DNA from: Myxococcales bacterium
Lineage (GTDB): Bacteria; Myxococcota_A; Polyangia; Polyangiales; Houyiibacteriaceae
Length of the DNA stretch: 46,384 nt
Assembly: GCA_024640845.1 (NCBI GenBank)
Contig: JAHEEE010000027.1
Span: forward strand, 1 to 46,384
Direction: 5' to 3'
Made by a program: the position numbers and the translations under genes. Below the pieces are notes generated by a model that saw only the letters and a list, made by a program, of their open reading frames with translations, was not told the DNA's origin and made no database searches. How positions within the stretch are numbered: position 1 is the first letter of the stretch; every line of letters begins with the position of its first letter. Shown here one piece after another: positions 7,707 through 15,003 of the stretch.

Positions 7707-8516
7707 TCAGGCGGCCGGGCGAAGGTGCTCGAGGCGATCACGCAGCTTCTGGCGGGCCCTGACTTCGAGCTGCCTGACTCGTTCTTTACTGACGCCCATT
7801 TCGCGCCCGAGCGACTCCAAGGTGCGGGGCTCGTCTGATAGGATGCGGGCTTCGACGATGCGCTGCTCGCGATCGGTTAAACTTTCCAACGCAGATTCGA
7901 GCGCCTCTCGGACATGATGAACGGCTTCGGAGCGCGCCACTGACTCTTCGGGAGTCGGTAGCTTCGCGCTCATGCGTTCCACCGCCGCGGGCGAGTCCGA
8001 TACCGTTGCATCGAGCGACAGATCGCCGCGGGTGAGCAACGGCCAAAGCTGTTTGGCGCGCGACAGCGGCATTCCGCTCTCTTCTGCCAGGGCCTCTGGG
8101 GATTCAACCGACTTGCGGCGGTAGGCGCGCATAGCCCTGCGCTCCGTGCGCGTCGTGCCGAGACGCACGATTCGGTATGAACGAACGACGTAGTCGCGAA
8201 TCTCGGCGCGAATCCAATAGGCTGCGTAAGTGATCAGGCGGCAATTCTTTTCCGGGTCGAACTTGGACGCTGCTTTGAGCAAACCGAGGTTCCCCTGCTG
8301 CACCAAGTCCTCCAGCGGAACACCCCAGCGGCGGTACTCGCGTGCGATTGCGATCACGAACGGGAGGCTCGACTCGACGAGATGAGCCCCAGCGCGCTCG
8401 TCACCCTGGACCCAGCGTTGCGCGAGCTCGCGTTCTGCTTCAGCGTCGAGGATCGAAACCCGCCTCAGGGATGCGCGGTATCGGTCGAGAGCCGTCGCGG
8501 AGGTAATCGTCGCCAT
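7707..8516 (-). CDS. RpoH-like (sigma-32 family) RNA polymerase sigma factor
   Basis: A 269-residue group 3 sigma factor. Region 2 is clear (LVESSLPFVIAIAREYRRWGV, DLVQQGNLGLLKAASKFDP, LITYAAYWIRAEIRDYV) and region 4 ends in a helix-turn-helix (TLESLGREMGVSKERVRQLEVRA). RpoH proteins carry the box QRKLFFNLR just after region 2; here the matching place reads ERRAMRAYRR, so this is a diverged RpoH paralogue rather than a standard heat-shock factor. The ATG at 8516 has a G-rich ribosome site (GGGGGGT) just upstream. It heads the long minus-strand gene run, and its 5' side faces the small gene at 8745. Confidence 0.9.
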   Translation of the reverse strand: MATITSATALDRYRASLRRVSILDAEAERELAQRWVQGDERAGAHLVESSLPFVIAIAREYRRWGVPLEDLVQQGNLGLLKAASKFDPEKNCRLITYAAYWIRAEIRDYVVRSYRIVRLGTTRTERRAMRAYRRKSVESPEALAEESGMPLSRAKQLWPLLTRGDLSLDATVSDSPAAVERMSAKLPTPEESVARSEAVHHVREALESALESLTDREQRIVEARILSDEPRTLESLGREMGVSKERVRQLEVRARQKLRDRLEHLRPAA

Positions 8517-8651
8517 ACCCCCCGCGTCATGCACTAAACATGCCGGGAGATGCGCGCCCAAAAACACTCAAGAAAAAGCGCCCCGCTCGACTGATAGCGC
8601 GGCGTTTTGCCACGTAGGGTCGCCTGTTCGCCGCGGCAAGGGCGGCAAAGT

Positions 8652-8678
8652 TTGCGCGTGGGCGCAATATTCGCGAAT
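8652..8678. promoter_or_regulatory. Inverted repeats in the divergent sigma-factor / small-gene intergenic region
   Basis: Within the 228-base region between 8516 and 8745 there is a hairpin-forming repeat TTGCGC-GTGG-GCGCAA (8652-8667) followed at once by a perfect 10-base palindrome ATTCGCGAAT (8669-8678). Their place between two divergent genes suggests operators. No protein is known to bind them. The rest of the intergenic region shows only the promoter at 8711-8738. Confidence 0.3.
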
Positions 8679-8710
8679 GCACACGAACGCTGGATTTTTC
8701 CGTGTGCGCT

Positions 8711-8738
8711 TTGCTGCCACAAAGAGCTGTGCTAGTTT
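8711..8738 (+). promoter_or_regulatory. Sigma-70-type promoter of the small gene at 8745 (predicted leaderless)
   Basis: A -35 element TTGCTG (8711-8716), a 16-base spacer and a -10 element TAGTTT (8733-8738). The expected +1 base is 8745, the first base of the GTG start. There is no Shine-Dalgarno sequence upstream of that GTG. Confidence 0.5.
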
Positions 8739-8744
8739 TGCCTT

Positions 8745-9002
8745 GTGGAAGTCGTTCTGCGCAAAGTTGGCCGGAAACCGGGTCGAGCTGTCGTAGGGCG
8801 TCTCCTGCGCCCGCCGCGAAAAGGCTCGGTTGTAGTCATCGAGTTTGCCGACGGACTGCATGAATATGTGACGACCCCGGTCAAGCGTGTGCTTCAACTC
8901 TGCGGCCAAGACACCTATTACCTACAGACGGCGAACAGCCGCTACCGTCTCGAGATTCGCTCGAACGAGTCCGGCATCATCGATCAGCCGGTCGCGAACT
9001 GA
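8745..9002 (+). CDS. Small conserved-looking protein of unknown function (85 aa)
   Basis: An 85-residue cytoplasmic protein that I do not recognise. It is basic at the N-terminus (VVLRKVGRKPGRAVVGRLLRPPRKG) and then has alternating hydrophobic stretches typical of a small beta barrel (SVVVIEFADGLHEYV, DTYYLQTANSRYRLEI). The start is a GTG placed exactly where the promoter at 8711-8738 would begin transcription, suggesting a leaderless mRNA. It faces and overlaps the end of the amidohydrolase gene by 19 bases. A nucleic-acid-binding role fits the charge and fold but is only a guess. Confidence 0.62.
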   Translation: MEVVLRKVGRKPGRAVVGRLLRPPRKGSVVVIEFADGLHEYVTTPVKRVLQLCGQDTYYLQTANSRYRLEIRSNESGIIDQPVAN

Positions 9003-9829
9003 GCTTCGCTTTTCATCAGCTCGCCGAGCTTGCTCACCAACTGGTCGAGCACTTCTTGTAGCTGAGCGAAGTCGCGCTTTTTAATCTCGCTGGTTTCCTC
9101 GTTGACGTAGAGCGCCCTGTTGAGCTCGATCTGGATCGCATGCTGCCCGCGCTTTGGTGCGCCATAGCTCGACGTCGTCCAACCACCCCGATACGGGTCA
9201 TCGTGCTTCACGCTCAGTCCTGCGCCACGAAAGTGCGCGTCCACCAGATCGATGATTCGACCGTCGGCGGTCGATCGCCCGCGAGTGCCGGGCACGATAT
9301 CCGCGCGCCGCACCTCTCTGCCGCCGAAGACGCGGCGCCCGGTGGAGGGCATCGAATGCGCGGCGAGGATCACGACGTGGCCGTGCTCTTCACGCATTCG
9401 CGCAGCGACCTCACGAAGCTTCTGGTGATATGGCTTGTAGTAAAGCTCGATGCGTTTCGCGAACTGGTCGATCGTCAGTGGTGCACGCAGCAATGGCGTA
9501 CCATCTGTTCGGGCCCGCCAGACGACACCACGTGCGGGGATGTGCCGCGCCTTCGGGTGCCTAGGTACGGCCGCGGAATCCACTTCATCCGGGCCCCGGT
9601 TCAGGTCGACGACGTATCGTGACACCCTGGAGACCAGAAGCGTTGCGCCCTGGCCTGGAGCGCGCTCGTAAAGCTGGTCGACGTAGATGTCCGAATCCCG
9701 AAGAACCGCGAGCGGCGTCGCTTCGATCTCGGCCTCGACGTCCGGGGGAACCTGGAGACCCGAATGAGGGACCTCTACCAGCACGGGGGTCGCGGGGGTC
9801 TTAGGGGCGATTAGCTCGACGAAGGACAC
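8984..9829 (-). CDS. N-formylglutamate amidohydrolase family protein
   Basis: A 281-residue member of the N-formylglutamate amidohydrolase (HutG/DUF1487-like) family. The family marks are VEVPHSGLQVP near the start, DSDIYVDQLYERAP, YVVDLNRGPDE, AAHSMPS in the centre, and a late segment VKHDDPYRGGWTT followed by IQIELNRALYVNEET. In histidine degradation such enzymes hydrolyse N-formylglutamate to formate and glutamate using zinc; no hut genes are nearby, so the true substrate is open. The GTG start at 9829 is nine bases after the stop of the kinase gene upstream, so the two are probably co-transcribed. The 3' end overlaps the small plus-strand gene. Confidence 0.85.
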   Translation of the reverse strand: MSFVELIAPKTPATPVLVEVPHSGLQVPPDVEAEIEATPLAVLRDSDIYVDQLYERAPGQGATLLVSRVSRYVVDLNRGPDEVDSAAVPRHPKARHIPARGVVWRARTDGTPLLRAPLTIDQFAKRIELYYKPYHQKLREVAARMREEHGHVVILAAHSMPSTGRRVFGGREVRRADIVPGTRGRSTADGRIIDLVDAHFRGAGLSVKHDDPYRGGWTTSSYGAPKRGQHAIQIELNRALYVNEETSEIKKRDFAQLQEVLDQLVSKLGELMKSEAQFATG

Positions 9830-9838
9830 GGCGGGGGC

Positions 9839-11845
9839 TCAGGCGCTAAACGATTCTCGGAACGGCATCTCGGAAGGAGTCACCTTGGTCCGAACCAGCC
9901 CACACGCAAGCCCCAGGTACAGCGCCCGGTAGGCGGGTTCGAGATCCGCCCCGGAAGAGCTTGCGCGCGCGAAGAGCCCCCCGAGTGTCGTGTCACCTGA
10001 AACCGCCTCCAAAGTCGCAACCCAGCGGGGATCGAGACGGAACGCGCCTAGAGGGGGTCCATCGTCGCAGCGCTCGACCACACGTTCGCGAAGTGGCTCG
10101 AGAACGGACTCGATTTCCTCGAGGTGCGCCTCGCGGGCCGCGTCGCGTAGCAGCTCATAAGGATCCTGACCCATCGGGAACGTCTCTTCATGGCTGCGCG
10201 CGCCTCTGACGAACGCCCATTCGCCGCGTCGCCACCGAAAAGCCTCCATCAAACGTCCGCGGACTTGGTCACCGATCGCGCGGAACAACTCGACGGGACG
10301 AAGGATACCCAACCCGACGAGCGCGTCACCGAGGCGGCCACCATACTTCGGCAACAGCGCGAGCGCCATTTCGACCTCCATACGAAGACACTGTCCCGTG
10401 GCGACGAGGTGCTCACCCAAGAGCTCCGATTTGTCGGTGGAGGCCACAAACTCGGGCTTTCCGTCGACGAAGTAGATCTTCTTGCGGCGCTTCCGCTGCC
10501 ACAGATGAAGGACACCGGTCTGACGCTTGGAGATGATGTCGTAAAACACAGGCAGGAGCGTGGCTGCGCGAAGCTGACCTTGCTTCTCGGCTTGCGCGAG
10601 CTCCTCCAGCTTCCACTGGAGGCCAGGCGAGGTGACGAAACGTGTGAGCTCAGGGAGTCGCGATGGATCGAGGTAGGTGCCATCAGCTTTGGAGATCTTG
10701 CTGCTTCGGCTGTCGATCACGCCGGTGGTGATTAGCTGGATGAGGCGCGGGTAGCTCATCGGCCCCATCACGCTGCCGTCCGTGAGCTGGACGCGGTATA
10801 TCGTCGGCGAGGTGGTAGCCTGAGGACCGATCAGGTCCTGGCCGGCTGCTGCGTGATGCATCAAGTCGCTATCGACCAGAGAACCGACGTCCGCGTCGGG
10901 GACGTGAGCCTCGGGGGCTTCGCCGTCGACCAAGCTGAGCTGGGCGAGCAAGCGGCTGAGGCGATCGGGCCCGTGACCCATCCCGCGGCGCCGCATGACT
11001 TCGGCGCATGCTTCCGCGAATGCCCCGGCGGTCGGGCGTTCTTCGGGGTCCCGTTGAAGGCCCCGCAGCACGACTGCCCGGATGTCCTGTGGGATCCTTC
11101 GTTCGCAGCGTGCGAGCACGCGGAGATCGGCGTCGCGAATCTGAAGCAATACGTTGAGCTCGCTCTCGCCCTGAAACAGTGGCTCCCCGATGAGCATTTC
11201 GGCAAGCACGGTTGATAAGGTGAACACGTCGCTTTTCCCGCTCAGTTCTTTGCCGAGGACTTGCTCGGGTGACATGTAGCCGAGCTTTCCGCGGACCTGG
11301 CCGTCCTCGGTCGTCGGCGCGCGGCTGCGGACGGTGGCGATGCCGAAGTCGGTGAGCTTCACGTGACCGGTACGAGTGAGCAGGATGTTCGCCGGGCTCA
11401 CGTCGCGATGCACGAACTCGAGCGGTTCGCCCTGGTCGTCGGCTGCATGGTGAGCGTATTCGAGCGCCTGCGCCGTTTGATACGCAATGTGCAGAGCAAC
11501 GTCCCATGGAATAGGCGAGTCGACCGGCGCGGTGCGAAGCAGCTTGCTGACGTTGGAGCCGTCGACCAGCTCCATCACGAGGACGAGGTCCTCGCCCATC
11601 GTGCCGAAGTCGAACACCTGAACAATGTTGGGGTGCTCGAGCATGGCCGCGAGACGAGCCTCGTCGATGAACATCCATACGAAGTCCGGGTCGCTTGCGA
11701 ACTGTGGAAGAATCCGCTTCAAGGCCACGCGCTTCGAAAAACCGTGAAGACCTTCACGGCGAGCAACGAAAACCTCGGCCATCCCCCCAGCCGCCAAGCG
11801 GCGCTCGATGCGGTACGGCCCGAGCAATGGCCGTTCTTCGCTCAC
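9839..11845 (-). CDS. Ser/Thr protein kinase with GYF-2-like and DUF4388 domains
   Basis: A 668-residue kinase. The N-terminal kinase domain (about 10-285) has AAGGMAEVFVAR, the VALKRI lysine, the catalytic loop HRDVSPANIL (Ser replaces the usual Lys, as in many myxobacterial kinases), DFG in LTDFGIA and GYMSPEQ. There is no transmembrane segment. A middle segment (YRVQLTDGSVMGPMSYPRLI) resembles GYF_2-type domains, and the C-terminal part (GVLHLWQRKRRKKIYFVDGKPEF ... GRLGDALVGLGILRP) is a DUF4388-type module. The GTG at 11845 is chosen because AGGGAGG lies five bases upstream; a longer in-frame start at 11881 is less likely. It is divergent from another kinase gene. Confidence 0.88.
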   Translation of the reverse strand: MSEERPLLGPYRIERRLAAGGMAEVFVARREGLHGFSKRVALKRILPQFASDPDFVWMFIDEARLAAMLEHPNIVQVFDFGTMGEDLVLVMELVDGSNVSKLLRTAPVDSPIPWDVALHIAYQTAQALEYAHHAADDQGEPLEFVHRDVSPANILLTRTGHVKLTDFGIATVRSRAPTTEDGQVRGKLGYMSPEQVLGKELSGKSDVFTLSTVLAEMLIGEPLFQGESELNVLLQIRDADLRVLARCERRIPQDIRAVVLRGLQRDPEERPTAGAFAEACAEVMRRRGMGHGPDRLSRLLAQLSLVDGEAPEAHVPDADVGSLVDSDLMHHAAAGQDLIGPQATTSPTIYRVQLTDGSVMGPMSYPRLIQLITTGVIDSRSSKISKADGTYLDPSRLPELTRFVTSPGLQWKLEELAQAEKQGQLRAATLLPVFYDIISKRQTGVLHLWQRKRRKKIYFVDGKPEFVASTDKSELLGEHLVATGQCLRMEVEMALALLPKYGGRLGDALVGLGILRPVELFRAIGDQVRGRLMEAFRWRRGEWAFVRGARSHEETFPMGQDPYELLRDAAREAHLEEIESVLEPLRERVVERCDDGPPLGAFRLDPRWVATLEAVSGDTTLGGLFARASSSGADLEPAYRALYLGLACGLVRTKVTPSEMPFRESFSA

Positions 11846-11876
11846 ACATGCCTCCCTAAACGAGCCCGACCCCTTC

Positions 11877-11906
11877 ATCATACGCGCCTCGGGTGCCCGG
11901 TGTCAG
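11877..11906 (-). promoter_or_regulatory. Promoter of the DUF4388 kinase gene
   Basis: On the minus strand: -35 CTGACA (11901-11906), an 18-base spacer and -10 TATGAT (11877-11882), five of six bases of the consensus. It predicts a 5' leader of about 25 bases that includes the AGGGAGG ribosome site and excludes the longer in-frame start. Confidence 0.55.
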
Positions 11907-11937
11907 CTTAGTCCCCGTTTCAGCGAGAGCGGAACAC

Positions 11938-11967
11938 TTGGGGCTCCGCTTCGTTCCTGTCTATGAT
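11938..11967 (+). promoter_or_regulatory. Promoter of the coiled-coil kinase gene
   Basis: A -35 TTGGGG (11938-11943), an 18-base spacer and -10 TATGAT (11962-11967). The -10 overlaps an in-frame ATG at 11963, which supports the later ATG at 11996 as the real start. The identical -10 hexamer is used by the divergent kinase gene. Confidence 0.5.
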
Positions 11968-11995
11968 GCAGATGTCCTTTAGGTACGGGGGAACC

Positions 11996-13729
11996 ATGGG
12001 GATTGTCCGCAAGGCATCGCGCTCAAAGAAAACCAAAGACCCGCTTCTCGGGAAGGTCATCGCGGGTCGGTATCGACTCGAATCACAACTCGGCGAGGGG
12101 GGCATGGGGGTCGTCTATCGGGCGCGGCACGTGCTCATCGACCGCGTCGTAGCCTTGAAGCTGATTCGACCGGACCTTCGAGGCGAGACACATCTTCGCG
12201 CATGGATGGTTCGCGAGGCGCGCGCTGCCAACCGCGTCGACCACGCACACATCGTCGACATCCACGACGTCGGTGAAACCGAAGAGGGTGAGCTCTATCT
12301 CGTGATGGAGTACCTGATCGGTGATTCGCTCTCTTCGCAGATCGCGAAGGGGCCGATGCCGATCGCGCGCGCGGTCGACATTCTCGAGCAGATGACCGCA
12401 GCACTCGCGCGTGCTCACGACCTCGGCGTCGTTCACCGCGATCTCAAGAGCGACAACATCATGATCACCGGTCGCGGCGGCCGAAAGGATTTCGTGAAGA
12501 TCCTGGACTTCGGTCTGGCCGCACTCACGCGAGACCCGCGGCTCGCACCGAAGGGCGCCGTGTTCGGAACGCCAGAGTACATGTCGCCGGAGCAGGCACG
12601 CGGAGAAGATGCGATCGCGGGTAGCGATCTCTATGCCCTCGGCATCTTGTTCTTCGAAATGCTCACGGGGCGGCTTCCATTTCGATCCGGTGACCGCGAC
12701 GAGCTGCTAGAGATGCAGCGGAAGGCGAAACCGCCGAGTCCTCGAAAGTACCGACCGGACATCCCGGAGTCGGCCGAGCAGATCATCATGAAGCTGCTCG
12801 AAAAGGATCCGGAGAATCGCTTCCGCGACGGCCACCATCTCAAAGAAGAGCTCAAAGAGATGCAGCGCTCCCTGCCCTCTCGCGAATGGGATCAGCCGAC
12901 GGAGACCACGCCGGCTGCGCCGCCACCTCCCCCACCTGCTCAGACGCCAGGTGTCGTCGAGTGGAGCCGAACCGCCGCGAACTTCCTTCGCGCGGTGGCC
13001 CGCGCCTACCCGGACGGCAACGCGCCGACCGAGGTCCAAGGCGCGTCCGATCAGATTTGGGAGCTCGCCTCGCGCGCATCGAGGCTCGAAGGTGAGCTCG
13101 AGAGTCACTCGAAGAAGCTCGAATCCATCGAGAAACGGGGTCGCGCGCTTCGCGCGGAGATCGGTCGTAAGGTCGAAGACCTGGCCGGCGAGGAGTCTCG
13201 AGCCCTGCGCGATGCGTCGGCCGAGCGCGACATGCTCAGTCAGCTCATTCTCAAGCGCAAGCGTGCCCAGCGCGAGTACCTCACGGCGCAAGCCGAGGTA
13301 CAAGCAGCCGGCGACAACGTCGAGCGGATCCGGCGAGGCCACGAAACCCTCGGTGCCGCGCGGGCCCAAGTTGATACGCTCGAGGCTGTCTCGCGCGACT
13401 ACGAACGACGCGCGCGCTCGAAGGAAGACATTGCCGGCGAACGTCGCAAGCAGATCGAAGAGCTCCGCGCGCAGCTCAAGCGCTACAGTGAAGCGCTCGA
13501 AAACGACCTACAGACGGGCCGTGAGCGAATCGCCAACCGCGTGCGCGAAGCGCTGGCCTATGAAAGGGCGTTCGGCGAGGCGTCGAACCTCCTACTCGAT
13601 CATCTTCGGGACAAACCCGAGTGCCGCGAGCTGCTCGAAAACATCGACAAGAGCCGCAACGGCCAAGACCCGGACGAAAAACCATCAGAGCTTCAGGAGC
13701 TTATGGAACGTCACGTTGCGGCCCGGTAG
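11996..13729 (+). CDS. Ser/Thr protein kinase with long C-terminal coiled coil
   Basis: A 577-residue kinase. The catalytic domain (about 24-285) has LGEGGMGVVYRA, the VALKLI lysine, HRDLKSDNIM, LDFGLA and FGTPEYMSPEQARG, all intact. It is followed by a proline-rich linker with six prolines in a row and a highly charged helical region of about 220 residues (SRLEGELESHSKKLESIEKRGRA and similar) that should form a coiled coil. There is no membrane span, so the protein is likely cytosolic and may oligomerise or act as a scaffold. The ATG at 11996 has ACGGGGGA just upstream. It is transcribed away from the DUF4388 kinase. Confidence 0.9.
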   Translation: MGIVRKASRSKKTKDPLLGKVIAGRYRLESQLGEGGMGVVYRARHVLIDRVVALKLIRPDLRGETHLRAWMVREARAANRVDHAHIVDIHDVGETEEGELYLVMEYLIGDSLSSQIAKGPMPIARAVDILEQMTAALARAHDLGVVHRDLKSDNIMITGRGGRKDFVKILDFGLAALTRDPRLAPKGAVFGTPEYMSPEQARGEDAIAGSDLYALGILFFEMLTGRLPFRSGDRDELLEMQRKAKPPSPRKYRPDIPESAEQIIMKLLEKDPENRFRDGHHLKEELKEMQRSLPSREWDQPTETTPAAPPPPPPAQTPGVVEWSRTAANFLRAVARAYPDGNAPTEVQGASDQIWELASRASRLEGELESHSKKLESIEKRGRALRAEIGRKVEDLAGEESRALRDASAERDMLSQLILKRKRAQREYLTAQAEVQAAGDNVERIRRGHETLGAARAQVDTLEAVSRDYERRARSKEDIAGERRKQIEELRAQLKRYSEALENDLQTGRERIANRVREALAYERAFGEASNLLLDHLRDKPECRELLENIDKSRNGQDPDEKPSELQELMERHVAAR

Positions 13730-13807
13730 GCCCACAGACCAAGTCAGCGCCCACTCGTTACTCAGGCCTCGGCCCTCAAGCCACGGTCCTCGATGCACAT
13801 GCCTCTC

Positions 13808-13894
13808 TGGTAGCCGAGGTCGGACTCGAACCGACACATTCTTTCGAATACCGGATTTTGAATCCGGCGCGTCTGCCAATTCCGCCACTCGGCC
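13808..13894 (-). tRNA. tRNA-Leu (anticodon CAA)
   Basis: An 87-base cloverleaf with encoded CCA. The acceptor stem pairs GGCCGAG with CTCGGCT, the D arm has GGCGGAATTGG, the anticodon stem-loop is CCGGA-TTCAAAA-TCCGG with anticodon CAA (reads UUG), the long variable arm is ATTC-GAAA-GAAT as expected for leucine tRNAs, and the T arm is GTCGG-TTCGAGT-CCGAC. The discriminator base is A73. The first acceptor pair is G1-U72, a wobble pair, where G-C is more usual. Confidence 0.95.
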
Positions 13895-13906
13895 GAGGGG
13901 GGCGCT

Positions 13907-13912
13907 CTTATA
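13907..13912 (-). promoter_or_regulatory. -10 element of the tRNA-Leu gene
   Basis: On the minus strand TATAAG sits 12 bases before the first tRNA base, placing the transcription start about six bases upstream of the mature 5' end. No good -35 was seen at the expected distance. Confidence 0.45.
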
Positions 13913-13945
13913 GCAGGCTCGGGCAAGGATGCAGCTACGCCCGGC

Positions 13946-13974
13946 TTGTGATGGATCGCGCCGTTCGCTAGGCT
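13946..13974 (+). promoter_or_regulatory. Promoter of fabH
   Basis: A -35 TTGTGA (13946-13951), a 17-base spacer and -10 TAGGCT (13969-13974). It predicts a leader of about 20 bases containing AAGGGG, a suitable ribosome site, before the ATG at 14001. Confidence 0.5.
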
Positions 13975-14000
13975 CGGCCCCAACCGAAGGGGCTCGATTC

Positions 14001-14999
14001 ATGACTAGGACCGCGTTTTTGGGTATGGGGCACTACGTGCCGCCGAAGGTCGTCACCAACGACGACCTCGCGAAGCTCTTCGATACCAGCGACGAGTGGA
14101 TTCAGCAGCGCACCGGCATCAAGGAGCGGCATTACATCGACCAAGATGGCACCGGTCCGAGTGATCTCGCAGTCCCCGCCGTGCAAATGGCCTGCAAGAA
14201 CGCCGGCATCGAAGTCTCCGAGATCGACGCGATCATCTTCGCGACCCTGTCGCCCGACTACACCTTCCCAGGCAGCGGCGTGCTTCTCGGCGACAAGCTC
14301 GGGCTCCCGGGAGTGCCTGCGCTCGACGTTCGCAACCAGTGCAGCGGCTTCCTCTACGGCCTGCAGGTCGCCGACGCCTGGATTCGCTGCGGCATGTACA
14401 AGTGTGTTTGCTTAGTCGGTGGCGAAGTGCACTCGACGGGCATCGACTTTAGCGATGAGGGCCGCGACGTGACGGTCCTGTTCGGCGACGGAGCCGCTTG
14501 CGCGATCTTGGGACCCACCGAGGACGACCAAGCCGGCGTCCTCGATGTCGAAATCCATGCCGACGGAAGCGGGGCCAAGGAGCTCTGGCTCGAGGCTCCT
14601 GCTAGCGCGCATATCCCCCGCATCACCCACGAGATGATCGACGAGCGCCGAGTGTGGCCGTCGATGAACGGCCGCCAGGTGTTCCGCTGGGCGACGAGCA
14701 AGATGCCCGAGGTCTCCCTGTCGGTGTTGCAGCGGAACGGCGTGACGCCAGCCGACCTCGATCTGGTCGTGCCTCATCAGGCCAACAAGCGCATCAACGA
14801 GCTCGTCGGGCAAAAGCTCGAAATCCCTCCCGAGAAGGTCGTCCACAACATTCAGAAGTACGGAAACACCACGGCAGCTTCGATTCCACTCGCGCTCAGC
14901 GAAGCCATTCAAGAAGGCCGCGCGAAAAAGGGCGACTTAATCCTCATGCCTGCGTTTGGCTCCGGTTTTACCTGGGGAGCGGCGCTGGTTCGGCTCTAA
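14001..14999 (+). CDS. fabH: 3-oxoacyl-[acyl-carrier-protein] synthase III
   Basis: A 332-residue ketoacyl synthase III, the usual length for FabH. The catalytic triad is visible: Cys114 in RNQCSGFLYG, His259 in VPHQANKRI and Asn289 in YGNTTAASIP. FabH starts fatty acid synthesis by condensing acyl-CoA with malonyl-ACP. Other fab genes and acpP are not next to it; its only operon partner is the lipid-kinase-like gene 4 bases downstream. A FabH-like paralogue acting in a secondary pathway cannot be excluded, though the motifs and length fit the housekeeping enzyme. Confidence 0.9.
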   Translation: MTRTAFLGMGHYVPPKVVTNDDLAKLFDTSDEWIQQRTGIKERHYIDQDGTGPSDLAVPAVQMACKNAGIEVSEIDAIIFATLSPDYTFPGSGVLLGDKLGLPGVPALDVRNQCSGFLYGLQVADAWIRCGMYKCVCLVGGEVHSTGIDFSDEGRDVTVLFGDGAACAILGPTEDDQAGVLDVEIHADGSGAKELWLEAPASAHIPRITHEMIDERRVWPSMNGRQVFRWATSKMPEVSLSVLQRNGVTPADLDLVVPHQANKRINELVGQKLEIPPEKVVHNIQKYGNTTAASIPLALSEAIQEGRAKKGDLILMPAFGSGFTWGAALVRL

Positions 15000-15003
15000 G
15001 CCC

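Noticed and set aside
6717-7838. Long plus-strand reading frame opposite the lipoprotein and sigma-factor genes
   Set aside because: The sequence looks like antisense of a high-GC gene, with no domain, no promoter and no ribosome site, while the minus strand carries clear proteins.
11928-11955. ECF-type promoter GGAAC...GTCTA before the coiled-coil kinase
   Set aside because: The spacing between the two elements is about 23 bases, too long for ECF sigma factors; a sigma-70 promoter with TATGAT fits better.
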